Source: Ancylobacter mangrovi
GTDB taxonomy: Bacteria > Pseudomonadota > Alphaproteobacteria > Rhizobiales > Xanthobacteraceae
Length of the DNA stretch: 64,000 nt
NCBI RefSeq assembly: GCF_024752355.1
Contig: NZ_JANTHZ010000009.1
Location: forward strand, 62,001-126,000
Reading direction: 5' to 3'
Shown one piece after another: positions 20,587-31,093 of the stretch (position 1 is the first letter of the stretch; every line of letters begins with the position of its first letter). The notes beneath the pieces are model-generated. The model was not told where the DNA came from and made no database searches. It worked only from the letters and a program-made list of their open reading frames with translations. A program made the position numbers and the translations under genes.

Positions 20587-21597
20587 TCAGAAATGGCTGA
20601 AGCTGCCGGCGCCGAGGTCCATCGGGGCGCCCTCGCCGTCGCGCACCAGCAACCCCTCGCCCGCGAAGGTACGCCCGATCACGGTGGTGCCGATGCCGGC
20701 GGCCGTGGCGGTGGCCGCGAACGCGTCGAGATTGTGGTCCGGCATGACGGCGAGAATCTCGTAATCGTCGCCGCCGGTCAGTGCGGGGACGAGCAGCGCC
20801 GGCTCGGCGGCGATGGCCGCGCGCGCGGCCGGGCTCAGCGGCACCCGCTCGGCCTCGATCTCTCCGCCGACGCCCGAGGCCGCCAGCATCTTGGCGAGAT
20901 CGCCGGCGAGGCCGTCCGAGACGTCCATGGCGGCGCTGGCGAAACGGCGCAGCGCCCCGGCCAGAGCGAGACGCGGGCGCGGGTGCAGATAGCGGTCGGC
21001 CAGGAACTCGCGCCCAGCGGAATCGAGCGCCGCGAAGCCCGGCCGGCCGGGCTCGCGCCGCAGGCAGAGGCCGAGCGCGCCGTCACCGATTGTGCCGGTG
21101 ACGACGATGGCCTGCCCGGGCGGCGCGCTGGCGCGCTTCACCATGGTGCCGGCGGGCACGGCGCCGAGCGCGGTGATCGAGATCGTCAGCGGGCCGGGCG
21201 TGCGCACCGTGTCGCCGCCGAGCAGCGGCGCGCCATGGGCGTGCGCATCGGCGCCGAGCGCCTGCGCGAAGGCTTCCAGCGCCTCGGCCGGCATGTCGGC
21301 GGGGATGGCGATCGCCAGCAGGATGCCGAGCGGCTCGGCGCCCTTGGCGGCGAGGTCGGACAGGTTCACCCGCAGCGCCTTGCGGGCGACCGAGGCCGGC
21401 GGATCGTCGGGAAAGAAGTGGACGCCGGCGACCAGCGCGTCCTTGGTCAGCACCAGATCGTGGCCGGGCGGCGGGGCGAGCACCGCAGCATCGTCCTTCA
21501 GGCCCAGCGCGCCGGGGTGGCGGGCGATCGGCTCGAACAGCCGGGCGATCAGCAGGTCCTCTCCGGAGATCCTTCCCTCGCCCGCTCCGCCCGTCAT
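20587..21597 (-). CDS. thiL: thiamine-monophosphate kinase
   Basis: Makes thiamine diphosphate from thiamine monophosphate and ATP. The 336 residues show the PurM/ThiL fold: GEDLLIARLFEPIA, LKDDAAVLAPP, TKDALVAGVHFFPDD, LLGGDTVRTPGPLTISITALG and AMDVSDGLAGDLAKML, each with metal-binding Asp residues, then LTGGDDYEIL near the end. Last gene of the glyA-nrdR-ribDEH-nusB-thiL run, ten bases after nusB. Confidence 0.95.
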   Translation of the reverse strand: MTGGAGEGRISGEDLLIARLFEPIARHPGALGLKDDAAVLAPPPGHDLVLTKDALVAGVHFFPDDPPASVARKALRVNLSDLAAKGAEPLGILLAIAIPADMPAEALEAFAQALGADAHAHGAPLLGGDTVRTPGPLTISITALGAVPAGTMVKRASAPPGQAIVVTGTIGDGALGLCLRREPGRPGFAALDSAGREFLADRYLHPRPRLALAGALRRFASAAMDVSDGLAGDLAKMLAASGVGGEIEAERVPLSPAARAAIAAEPALLVPALTGGDDYEILAVMPDHNLDAFAATATAAGIGTTVIGRTFAGEGLLVRDGEGAPMDLGAGSFSHF

Positions 21598-21607
21598 CGC
21601 CCTGCCC

Positions 21608-22102
21608 TCAGCCGGTGAATTCCCCGGGCCGGTGCTCGCGCGCCAACCCGTCCAGCACGGCGTTCACCATGCCGGTTTCCTCGCGGTCGAGGAAGGCGGC
21701 GGCGACGTTCACATATTCGGCGACCACCACCCGCGCCGGCACGTCCGGGCGGGAGGCGAGCTCGTAGGCGCCCGCGCGCAGCACGGCGCGCAGCACCGCC
21801 TCGATGCGCTTGAGCGGCCAGCCGCGCACCAGCGCCGCGTCGAGCACCGGGTCGATGGCGCGCTGCCCGTTCACCACGCCGCTGACGATGTCGCGGAACA
21901 GGTTCACGTCGGCCGCGGCGATCTCGTCGCCCTCGATCTCGCGCCCGATCCAGTGGCTCTCGAACTGGGCGAGGATTTCCGGCAGCGGCGTCGCGGCGAC
22001 GTCCATCTGGTAGAGCGCCTGCACCGCGTTGAGGCGGGCCGCGCTCTTGCGCACCGGCTTGTGCCCGGCGGGTTTGGCTGTGGTCGGTTTGGCAGTGCTC
22101 AT
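21608..22102 (-). CDS. nusB: transcription antitermination factor NusB
   Basis: RNA-binding all-helical protein that with NusE (S10) forms part of the rRNA antitermination complex. The 164 residues include KSAARLNAVQALYQMDVA (N-terminal Arg-rich helix), FRDIVSGVVNGQRAIDPVLDAAL, RIEAVLRAVLRAGAYELASRPDVPARVVVAEYVNVA and AVLDGLAREHRPGE. An extra basic N-terminal tail (PTTAKPAGHKPVRKS) is present. It starts six bases after ribH, an arrangement found very widely. Confidence 0.96.
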   Translation of the reverse strand: MSTAKPTTAKPAGHKPVRKSAARLNAVQALYQMDVAATPLPEILAQFESHWIGREIEGDEIAAADVNLFRDIVSGVVNGQRAIDPVLDAALVRGWPLKRIEAVLRAVLRAGAYELASRPDVPARVVVAEYVNVAAAFLDREETGMVNAVLDGLAREHRPGEFTG

Positions 22103-22108
22103 GGCGGC

Positions 22109-22600
22109 CTACTCCACCCGGCGCCGCAGGCGCACCAGCGCCAGCGCGGCGGCGACCGCCCCGCCCCCCTTGTCGCCCTCGGCGACGCGGGCGCGGACCC
22201 AGGCCTGCTCGTCGTTCTCGACGGTGAGGATTCCGTTGCCGATCGGCAGCTTGCGCGCGACCGACATGTCCATGATCGCGCGCGAGGATTCGCCGGCCAC
22301 GATCTCGAAATGATAGGTCTCGCCGCGCACCACGCAGCCGAGCGCCACGGCGGCGTCATAGGGCCGTCCCGCCTGCGCGGCGGAATCGACGGCGATGGCG
22401 ATGGCGGCCGGGATCTCCAGTGCGCCGGGCACCGTCACCAGATCGGGCTCGATGCCCTCGGCTTCCAGCGCCTTGCGCGCCCCGGCGAGCAGCTCGTCGG
22501 CGATGTCGTCATAGAAGCGCGCCTCGACGATCAGCACACGCGCGCCATCGAGCGGCACAGCGGGAGCTTCGGAAGCGCGCGGCGGGCGGGGGCTCGCCAT
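22109..22600 (-). CDS. ribH: 6,7-dimethyl-8-ribityllumazine synthase
   Basis: Penultimate step of riboflavin synthesis, joining the ribityl-uracil intermediate with dihydroxybutanone phosphate. The 163 residues include [49 protein letters not shown] with the active-site His, and [19 protein letters not shown]. It sits between ribE and nusB, with no FMN riboswitch upstream of any gene of the cluster. Confidence 0.96.
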   Translation of the reverse strand: MASPRPPRASEAPAVPLDGARVLIVEARFYDDIADELLAGARKALEAEGIEPDLVTVPGALEIPAAIAIAVDSAAQAGRPYDAAVALGCVVRGETYHFEIVAGESSRAIMDMSVARKLPIGNGILTVENDEQAWVRARVAEGDKGGGAVAAALALVRLRRRVE

Positions 22601-22645
22601 GGGATGGAACCTCGTGAAATTGTCAGGGCCGACGACGTACAGGCC

Positions 22646-23236
22646 TCAGCGGAACTCCGCAAGCCGCGCCGCGTAGCGGGCCATCATGTCGACTTCGATG
22701 TTGACACGGTCGCCGGGCTGCACGTTGGCCCAGGCGGTGTGCGCCAGCGTGTGCGGGATGAGCAGGCAGGTGAAGCGCGCGCCGTCGACCTCGTTGACGG
22801 TCAGCGACGTGCCCTCGAGCGCCACCGAGCCCTTCGGCGCGATGAAGCGGGCGAGCTCGGCCGGCGCCTCGAAGGTGAAGCGCGTCGTCTCGCCGAGATC
22901 CTCGCGGTCCGCCACGGTGGCGACGCCGTCGACATGGCCCTGCACGATGTGCCCGCCGAGTTCGTCGCCGATCTTCATCGCCCGTTCGAGGTTCAGCCGC
23001 CGCCCCTCGCGCCAGTCGCCCGCCGTGGTGACGGCAAGCGTCTCCGGCGCGGCCTCGACGTCGAAGCTGTCGGCGCCGGTCGCGACCACGGTCAGGCACA
23101 CGCCCGAGCAGGCGATGGAAGCGCCGAGCTCGATGGTGGCGGGATCGTAGGCGGACTGGATGGTCAGCCGGCGCACGTCGTTGCGCGGAGCCAAGGTGCG
23201 GACGGTGCCGATGTCGGTAACGATCCCGGTAAACAT
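22646..23236 (-). CDS. ribE: riboflavin synthase (alpha subunit)
   Basis: Dismutates two lumazines into riboflavin and the uracil precursor. Two tandem lumazine-binding barrels of about 90 residues are visible: MFTGIVTDIGTVRTL with GASIACSGVCLTVVATGADSFDVEAAPETL, then GGHIVQGHVDGVATV with KGSVALEGTSLTVNEVDGARFTCLLIPHTLAHT. The 196-residue length is normal. Start lies one base after the ribD stop. Confidence 0.96.
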   Translation of the reverse strand: MFTGIVTDIGTVRTLAPRNDVRRLTIQSAYDPATIELGASIACSGVCLTVVATGADSFDVEAAPETLAVTTAGDWREGRRLNLERAMKIGDELGGHIVQGHVDGVATVADREDLGETTRFTFEAPAELARFIAPKGSVALEGTSLTVNEVDGARFTCLLIPHTLAHTAWANVQPGDRVNIEVDMMARYAARLAEFR

Positions 23237-23237
23237 G

Positions 23238-24350
23238 TCAGCGGCGCCTCATGATGGTCAGACGGTCCGGCCCGTGCCGTTCCGTCCCGACGGTGGTGAG
23301 ATAGTCATTCAGGGCGCCGAGCGGCAGCCCCTCCAGCGCGTCGATCGCGCCAACGCCCAATTGCACCGGCGCCTCGAACAGCGCGCATTCGTCGACGAGG
23401 TCCGCGCGCAGCACGGCGGCGGCCATGCGCGGGCCGGCCTCGACCATCACCCGCGTCAGGCCGCGCAGCGCCAGCAGGCGCATCACCTCGTTGAGGTCGA
23501 GCCCGCCGGAGGGATGGCGGCGCACCCGCATCACCTCGACACCGCGCTCGCCGAGCCGCTCCTCGGCCGCGGCCGGCGCGTCCTCGCCCGCCACCACCCA
23601 CACCGGCGCGGTATCGAGGCTGGCGAGCAGCGCGCTCTCCGCCGGCAGGCGCAGCGCGCTGTCGAGCACCACCCGCACCGGCGAGCGGTCGAGCATGCCC
23701 GGCAGGCGGCAGGTGAACTGGGGATCGTCGGCGAGCACCGTGCCGATGCCGGTCAGCACGGCGTCGTGGGTGGCGCGCATCATGTGCACGCGGGCGCGGC
23801 TGGCCGGCCCGGTGATGGCCGCCGGGCGGCGCTCCTCGAGCCCCGCCTTGCCGTCGGCGGACACCGCCATCTTCAGCATCACATGCGGCCGGCCCTCGCT
23901 CACCCGGCGGATATGGCCGGCATGGACCAGCGCCGCCTCCGCCGCGCCGACGCCGACATCCACCCGGATGCCGGCCTCGCGCAGGATCGAGAAGCCGCGA
24001 CCGGAGACGCGCACATCCGGATCGCCGATCGCCGCCACCACGCGAGCGACGCCGGAGGCGCGCACGGCATCGACGCAGGGAGGCGTGCGCCCATGATGCG
24101 AGCAGGGTTCGAGCGTCACATAGAGCGTCGCCCCGCGCGCGCCCTCGCCCGCCATTGCCAGCGCCTGCGGCTCGGCATGGGGGCGCCCGCCCTTCGCCGT
24201 CCAGCCGCGCCCGAGGATGACCGGGCCGGCCGGTGTCTCGCGCACCACTACGGCACCGACCGCGGGGTTGGGCCATGTGTGGCCGAGTTCGCGGCGCCCG
24301 ATGCTGAGCGCCACGCCCATCAGGGCCTCGTCACGGGATTTCTGGTTCAT
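23238..24350 (-). CDS. ribD: bifunctional diaminohydroxyphosphoribosylaminopyrimidine deaminase / reductase
   Basis: Two early steps of riboflavin synthesis. The N-terminal zinc deaminase has the H-A-E motif in GRPHAEPQALAMAG and the PCxxxGxTPPCxD motif in TLEPCSHHGRTPPCVDAVRA; the C-terminal reductase starts near RPHVMLKMAVSADGK with TGPASRARVHMMRATHDAVLTGIGTVLADDPQFTCRLP. ATG at 24350 (370 aa) is used; an in-frame TTG at 24380 overlaps the nrdR stop as TTGA and would add ten residues, so the start is uncertain by that much. Confidence 0.93.
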   Translation of the reverse strand: MNQKSRDEALMGVALSIGRRELGHTWPNPAVGAVVVRETPAGPVILGRGWTAKGGRPHAEPQALAMAGEGARGATLYVTLEPCSHHGRTPPCVDAVRASGVARVVAAIGDPDVRVSGRGFSILREAGIRVDVGVGAAEAALVHAGHIRRVSEGRPHVMLKMAVSADGKAGLEERRPAAITGPASRARVHMMRATHDAVLTGIGTVLADDPQFTCRLPGMLDRSPVRVVLDSALRLPAESALLASLDTAPVWVVAGEDAPAAAEERLGERGVEVMRVRRHPSGGLDLNEVMRLLALRGLTRVMVEAGPRMAAAVLRADLVDECALFEAPVQLGVGAIDALEGLPLGALNDYLTTVGTERHGPDRLTIMRRR

Positions 24351-24376
24351 CAGGCCGTTCCCCGCGCGCGGCGGGT

Positions 24377-24907
24377 TCAATCGTCGAGCCCCGCCAGCCC
24401 GGCCGGGCGGCGCAGCGGCTTGGCAACCTCGGGCTCGGCGAGGCCGCCCTCGCCCACGCGGGCATCGAGCTCGCCGAGCAGGGTCTCGAAATCCTTGGCC
24501 TCGCGGAAATTGCGGTAGACCGAGGCGAAGCGGACATAGGCGACGTCGTCGAGCTGCTTCAGGCTCTCCATCACCCGCTCGCCGATCATCTCCGAGGAAA
24601 TCTCGCTCTCGCCCATGCTCTCCAGCCGCCGCACGAGGCCGGAGACCAGGCGCTCGATCCGCTCGGGCTCCACCGGGCGCTTGCGCAGCGCCACCTCGAT
24701 CGAGCGCGCCAGCTTGTCGCGGTCGAACGGCACGCGGCGCCCGGAGCGCTTAAGCACGGTCAGCTCACGAAGCTGCACCCGCTCGAAGGTGGTGAAGCGG
24801 CCGCCGCAATCGGGGCAGATGCGGCGGCGGCGTATGGCGGCGCTGTCCTCGGTGGGACGGGAGTCCTTCACCTGCGTGTCGAGGCTCCCGCAATAGGGGC
24901 AGCGCAT
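24377..24907 (-). CDS. nrdR: transcriptional repressor NrdR
   Basis: Zinc/ATP-cone repressor of ribonucleotide reductase genes that senses (d)ATP. The zinc ribbon [17 protein letters not shown] with [16 protein letters not shown] and the ATP-cone ([29 protein letters not shown]) are complete; 176 residues is slightly long because of a short C-terminal tail. It lies between glyA and ribD, as in many alphaproteobacteria. Confidence 0.97.
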   Translation of the reverse strand: MRCPYCGSLDTQVKDSRPTEDSAAIRRRRICPDCGGRFTTFERVQLRELTVLKRSGRRVPFDRDKLARSIEVALRKRPVEPERIERLVSGLVRRLESMGESEISSEMIGERVMESLKQLDDVAYVRFASVYRNFREAKDFETLLGELDARVGEGGLAEPEVAKPLRRPAGLAGLDD

Positions 24908-24942
24908 GGCATTTCCTCTTCAGGATCGGCCGGCGATCCGGC

Positions 24943-26250
24943 CTAGCTGTAGATCGGGAATCGGGCGAGCAGACCCTTTACCTTCTCACGCACAGCCGCC
25001 TCGACAAGGCTATCCTCGTCCGTCCCCTTCTGCGACAGCACGTCCAGCACCTCGGCGATCATGTCGCCGATCTGCTGGAACTCGGCCACGCCGAAGCCGC
25101 GCGTGGTACCCGCCGGCGTGCCGAGGCGCACGCCCGAAGTGACCATCGGCTTCTCCGGATCGAAGGGGATGCCGTTCTTGTTGCAGGTGATGTGGGCGCG
25201 CCCGAGGGCGATCTCCGACACCTTGCCGGTCAGCTTCTTCGGCCGAAGATCGACCAGCATCAGATGCGTGTCGGTGCCGCCGGAGACGATCTCGAAGCCA
25301 TGGCCCTTGAGGTTTTCCGCAAGCGCCTTCGCGTTTTCCACCACGTTCTTCGCGTAGACCTTGAACTCCGGCTGGAGCGCCTCGCCGAACGCGACCGCCT
25401 TGGCGGCGATGACGTGCATCAGCGGGCCGCCCTGAGTGCCGGGGAAGATCGCCGAGTTGAACTTCTTGGCGAGGTCCTCGTCATCGGTGAGGATCATGCC
25501 GCCGCGCGGGCCGCGCAGGGTCTTGTGCGTGGTGGTGGTGGTCACATGGGCGTGCGGCACCGGGTTCGGGTGCGCCCCGCCCGCCACCAGGCCGGCGAAA
25601 TGGGCCATGTCGACCATGAGATAGGCGCCGACCGAGTCGGCGATGGCGCGCATCTTCGCGAAGTCGATATGGCGCGGATAGGCCGAGCCGCCGGCGATGA
25701 TCACCTTCGGCTTGTGCTCGTCGGCGAGCTTGGCGATCTCCTCATAGTCCATGCGCTGGTCGTCGCGGCGCACGCTGTAGGGCACCGGCTTGAACCACTT
25801 GCCCGACAGGCTGACCGGGGCGCCGTGGGTCAGATGCCCGCCGGCGGCGAGGTTCAGCCCGAGGAAGGTGTCGCCGGGCTGCATCAGCGCGAAGAACACG
25901 GCCGTATTCGCCTGCGCGCCCGAATGGGGCTGCACATTGGCGAAGCCGGCGCCGAACAGCTTCTTGGCGCGGTCGATGGCGAGCTGCTCGGCGACGTCGA
26001 CGAACTGGCAGCCGCCATAGTAGCGCCGGCCGGGGTAGCCCTCGGCGTATTTGTTGGTGAGCACCGAACCCTGCGCTTCCAGCACCGCGCGGGAGACGAT
26101 GTTCTCCGAAGCGATCAGCTCGATCTCGTCGCGCTGGCGGCCGAGCTCGGCGGAAATCGCGCCGGCGAGCTCCGGATCGGTCTCGGCAAGAGTGGCCGAG
26201 AAGAAACGGCTATTGGTGTTGCTGGAAGAAGCGTGGGCTTCGGACGACAT
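24943..26250 (-). CDS. glyA: serine hydroxymethyltransferase
   Basis: PLP enzyme that interconverts serine and glycine and feeds one-carbon units to tetrahydrofolate. The 435 residues include [57 protein letters not shown] and [19 protein letters not shown], where the Lys after THKT-type sequence binds PLP. First gene of the C1/riboflavin/thiamine cluster on the minus strand and presumably behind its main promoter in the 259-base gap before the HDAC-like gene. Confidence 0.97.
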   Translation of the reverse strand: MSSEAHASSSNTNSRFFSATLAETDPELAGAISAELGRQRDEIELIASENIVSRAVLEAQGSVLTNKYAEGYPGRRYYGGCQFVDVAEQLAIDRAKKLFGAGFANVQPHSGAQANTAVFFALMQPGDTFLGLNLAAGGHLTHGAPVSLSGKWFKPVPYSVRRDDQRMDYEEIAKLADEHKPKVIIAGGSAYPRHIDFAKMRAIADSVGAYLMVDMAHFAGLVAGGAHPNPVPHAHVTTTTTHKTLRGPRGGMILTDDEDLAKKFNSAIFPGTQGGPLMHVIAAKAVAFGEALQPEFKVYAKNVVENAKALAENLKGHGFEIVSGGTDTHLMLVDLRPKKLTGKVSEIALGRAHITCNKNGIPFDPEKPMVTSGVRLGTPAGTTRGFGVAEFQQIGDMIAEVLDVLSQKGTDEDSLVEAAVREKVKGLLARFPIYS

Positions 26251-26509
26251 TAACCGGCCTCCCTGGGCGGTGGCGACGCCTCGCGGCCAGCCTCATGCCG
26301 GCCGTGCGGATTCAAGGCGGGTCGCTTAGCACAGCACCCTCGGCCTTTCAAAGCACGCTGCCGCAGGGCCGCCTTGCACGGGCGCGGCGGCTCGCGGGAA
26401 GCGGCGCGACATCTGGGCCCGCGCGCCCCGCCCTTCGGCGGCGGATGACACCGCGCCCGGCGCTCGCCTATGGTGCCTCGCCCCGCTCCCGAATCCCGGA
26501 TTCCCGCGC

Positions 26510-27538
<1,029 letters not shown>

Positions 27539-27559
27539 GCCGCCCTGCCCGTCCGGCGG

Positions 27560-28084
27560 TCACAGCCGGTACAGCACCTGGTCGACCCAGAACCGCTCGA
27601 GCCGGTTGAGCGCCTTGTTCAGCGTCTCGAATTCCTGCGGGCCGATGCCGCCGATCGGTTCGATCGTGGTGGTGTGCTTGGCGTACAGCCCCTCGACGAT
27701 GGAGCGGATCTCCTCGCCCTTGTCGGTCAGGCGGATGCGCACGGCGCGTCGGTCCACCCGCGAGCGGCGGTGGTCGAGATAGCCCGCCTCGGCGAGCTTC
27801 TTCAGATTGTAGGAGACGTTGGCGCCGAGATAGTAGCCGCGCGTGCGCAGCTCTCCGGCGGTCAGCTCGGCATCGCCGATATTGTAGAGCAGCAGCGCCT
27901 GCACGGCGTTGACGTCCTCGCGCCCGCGCCGGTCGAACTCGTCCTTCACGACGTCGAGCAGGCGACGGTGAAGGCGTTCCACCAGCGTCAGCGTCTCGCG
28001 GTAGAGAGGGGAAATCTCCTCCAGCCTCGTATCCGTTCGAAGCTCGGAAGGCGGCGCGGGGCTCCGCTGTGCTGCTCTGCTCAT
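27560..28084 (-). CDS. MarR-family winged-helix regulator, LdtR-like
   Basis: 174 residues: a helical N-terminal part (YRETLTLVERLHRRLLDVVKDEFDRRG) and a MarR winged helix (NAVQALLLYNIGDAELTAGELRTRGYYLGANVSYNLKKLAEAGYLDHRRSRVDRRAVRIRLTDKGEEI). The RGYYLGANVSYNLKKL recognition segment is that of the rhizobial LdtR group, reported to control L,D-transpeptidase and envelope-stress genes. ATG at 28084 is preferred over 28126, though neither has a strong ribosome site. It follows the DUF6163 gene on the same strand, a conserved pair in the order. Confidence 0.85.
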   Translation of the reverse strand: MSRAAQRSPAPPSELRTDTRLEEISPLYRETLTLVERLHRRLLDVVKDEFDRRGREDVNAVQALLLYNIGDAELTAGELRTRGYYLGANVSYNLKKLAEAGYLDHRRSRVDRRAVRIRLTDKGEEIRSIVEGLYAKHTTTIEPIGGIGPQEFETLNKALNRLERFWVDQVLYRL

Positions 28085-28225
28085 GTTCACACCCGGTCGT
28101 GACGTGGGGATTTTCTCCCTCTGCATCGCCGGAGTGTCCGGGGCGGCCTCTAAGATGGCCTTAAGCGGAAAGCTGAATCGTTCGTTAACGCGCCGTCCCG
28201 CAACCGACCGATCCCGCCGACCGGC

Positions 28226-28657
28226 CTATTCCTCGCTCTCGCGCGCAGCCTTGAAGGTGAGGAAGGCGTAGATCGCCACCAGCAGGGTCTCGATGATGGC
28301 GACGATCATCAGCCGCCCCACCCCTTCGGGCGCCGAGGCGTTGATGAGGATCTGCACCATGGCCGTCACCAGCCACAGCACCACGCCCCAGGAGGCGCCG
28401 AGCCAGAGACCCACGGCGGCGACCGGGTTCATGATCGCGGCCCAGATCACCGCCGACTGCGCGGCCATCGAGAGCATCTCGAAGCGGCTGGCCTCGCCGT
28501 CCCAGACGCCGCAGATCAGCGTCCAGCTATAGACCGTCTTCACCAGCAGGAAGCCGGCCAGCAGGCGCAGATAGATCACCACGCGGCGCTGCCAGGGCGG
28601 CAGCTCCGCGCCGGCGGGGCCAAGCGTGGCGTCGATGGGATCGTAGGGCGAGCTCAT
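28226..28657 (-). CDS. DUF6163 family membrane protein
   Basis: 143 residues with four hydrophobic helices (about 29-48, 60-80, 85-105, 115-133) and a Pro/Gly-rich N-terminus. Its match to the DUF6163 family is by overall pattern and by its place directly upstream of an LdtR-like gene, as in other Hyphomicrobiales. The function is unknown; a role in envelope homeostasis is suggested only by the neighbour. Confidence 0.7.
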   Translation of the reverse strand: MSSPYDPIDATLGPAGAELPPWQRRVVIYLRLLAGFLLVKTVYSWTLICGVWDGEASRFEMLSMAAQSAVIWAAIMNPVAAVGLWLGASWGVVLWLVTAMVQILINASAPEGVGRLMIVAIIETLLVAIYAFLTFKAARESEE

Positions 28658-28682
28658 GCCCCTTCCATAGCCGAATTCGCGC

Positions 28683-29744
28683 TCAGGTCAGCACCAATTC
28701 GTCGGCGAGTGGCTGGTCGAACATCGCGGCGATGGCGGCGGGGTCGACATCCTCGAGCCGCGCCGGCGACCAGACCGGCCGCTGGTCCTTGTCGATCAGC
28801 ACCGCGCGCACGCCCTCATAGAAGTCGTGCTGGTCGAGCAGGCGGGTGACGACGCGGAATTCGAGGCCGAGGCAGCCGGCGAGGTCGAGCCCGAGCCCGC
28901 GCTGCATCTGCTGGAAGGCGATGTGGACGCTGGTCGGCGAGGCGCGGCGTATGGTGTCGCGCTGGGCGCGGGCGAAGGCGGCGACGTCGTCCTTGCCGCT
29001 CGCCGCCTGGTCGAGCGCGGTCATGACGGCGTCGACCGATCCGCCGGCGAAGATGCGGTCGATCGCCGGATAGAAGGCGGTGAGGGCCGGCCGCGGTGCC
29101 GGCGCGGCGAAACGCGCCAGCGACGCCTCCATCGCCTCGCCCTTCGCCAGCGCCTCGATCAGCGAAGGCCATGCGCTCGCCGGAATGTGATGGGTGTAGA
29201 GGCCCATCGCCACCGCGTCCGGCATGCCGATGCGCGCGCCCGTCATGGCGAGCCAGGTGCCGGTCCAGCCGGGCAGCCGCGGCAGCACGAAGGTGCCGCC
29301 GACATCGGGAAACAGGCCGATCGCGACCTCCGGCATGGCGAAGCCGAGCCGCTCGCCTGCGACCCGGTAGCGGCCATGGCCGGACATGCCGAAGCCGCCG
29401 CCGAAGCACAGCCCGTCCACCAGCGAGACGAAGGGCTTGGGATAGCGGGAGATGAGGTAGTCGAGCGCGTATTCGTCCCGCCAGTAGGCGCGCGCCGCCT
29501 CCTTCTCGCCCGCCTTGCCGAGGTCGTGCATGGCGCGAATGTCGCCGCCGACGCAGAAGGCGCGCTCATTGGCCGAGTGCAGCACCACATGGGCGATGTC
29601 GGGATCGCCGATCCAGCCCTCGAGCGTGGCGTGCATGGCCCCGACCATGGGGTGGTCGAGCGCGTTCAGCGCGCGCGGCCGGTCGAGGGTGACGATGCCC
29701 GCCCTGCCCCGCTTCTCGAAGCGAACGCCGATCTCGCTGCTCAC
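28683..29744 (-). CDS. 3-hydroxyisobutyryl-CoA hydrolase (enoyl-CoA hydratase/isomerase family)
   Basis: Valine-degradation enzyme releasing 3-hydroxyisobutyrate from its CoA ester. The crotonase fold is shown by GIVTLDRPRALNALDHPMV, FCVGGDIRAMHDLGKAGE (oxyanion hole), VDGLCFGGGFGMSGHGRYRVA and MPEVAIGLFPDVGGTFVLPRLPG; the longer C-terminal part (LGLEFRVVTRLLDQHDFYEGVRAVLIDKD) with the RAVLIDKDQRPVW type ending marks the hydrolase. GTG at 29744 is chosen (353 aa) because homology starts there; a GTG at 29792 is also in frame. Confidence 0.88.
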   Translation of the reverse strand: MSSEIGVRFEKRGRAGIVTLDRPRALNALDHPMVGAMHATLEGWIGDPDIAHVVLHSANERAFCVGGDIRAMHDLGKAGEKEAARAYWRDEYALDYLISRYPKPFVSLVDGLCFGGGFGMSGHGRYRVAGERLGFAMPEVAIGLFPDVGGTFVLPRLPGWTGTWLAMTGARIGMPDAVAMGLYTHHIPASAWPSLIEALAKGEAMEASLARFAAPAPRPALTAFYPAIDRIFAGGSVDAVMTALDQAASGKDDVAAFARAQRDTIRRASPTSVHIAFQQMQRGLGLDLAGCLGLEFRVVTRLLDQHDFYEGVRAVLIDKDQRPVWSPARLEDVDPAAIAAMFDQPLADELVLT

Positions 29745-29976
29745 GCCGCCCCCGCTCGATGGATGCCCACTCCCGGCATAGGCTTTCGGCACCGGTATGG
29801 GAACCCGTCCAAGAGGATGAGGGCAACCGTCGGCATCCGTTCCGAGGTGCCCGGGTGCCGCAAGGGTACCGCGGAAAGACGCCTTCCGCGCCTGCGGCGG
29901 ATTGACCGGCGAATGCGCAATTGGACGGCGGACAGGTCGCGCATCCTGTCATATGAAGCTATAAATGTTCGAAACA

Positions 29977-29990
29977 GCATCGTTCGATGC
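29977..29990. promoter_or_regulatory. perfect inverted repeat upstream of hemB (operator candidate)
   Basis: GCATCG-TT-CGATGC is a perfect dyad whose right end is 32 bases before the hemB ATG, next to an AT-rich TATAAAT at 29960-29966. Its position would fit an operator or a short 5' leader hairpin. It does not match the FixK/Fnr consensus known from some rhizobial hemB promoters. No -35 element with proper spacing could be assigned. Confidence 0.35.
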
Positions 29991-29995
29991 GGTGA

Positions 29996-31084
<1,089 letters not shown>

Positions 31085-31093
31085 TCGATCACG

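Noticed and set aside
20587..24907. FMN or thiamine riboswitch in the rib/thi cluster
   Set aside because: The gaps between genes are 1 to 45 bases and contain no RFN or THI element. The 259-base region before glyA also shows none.
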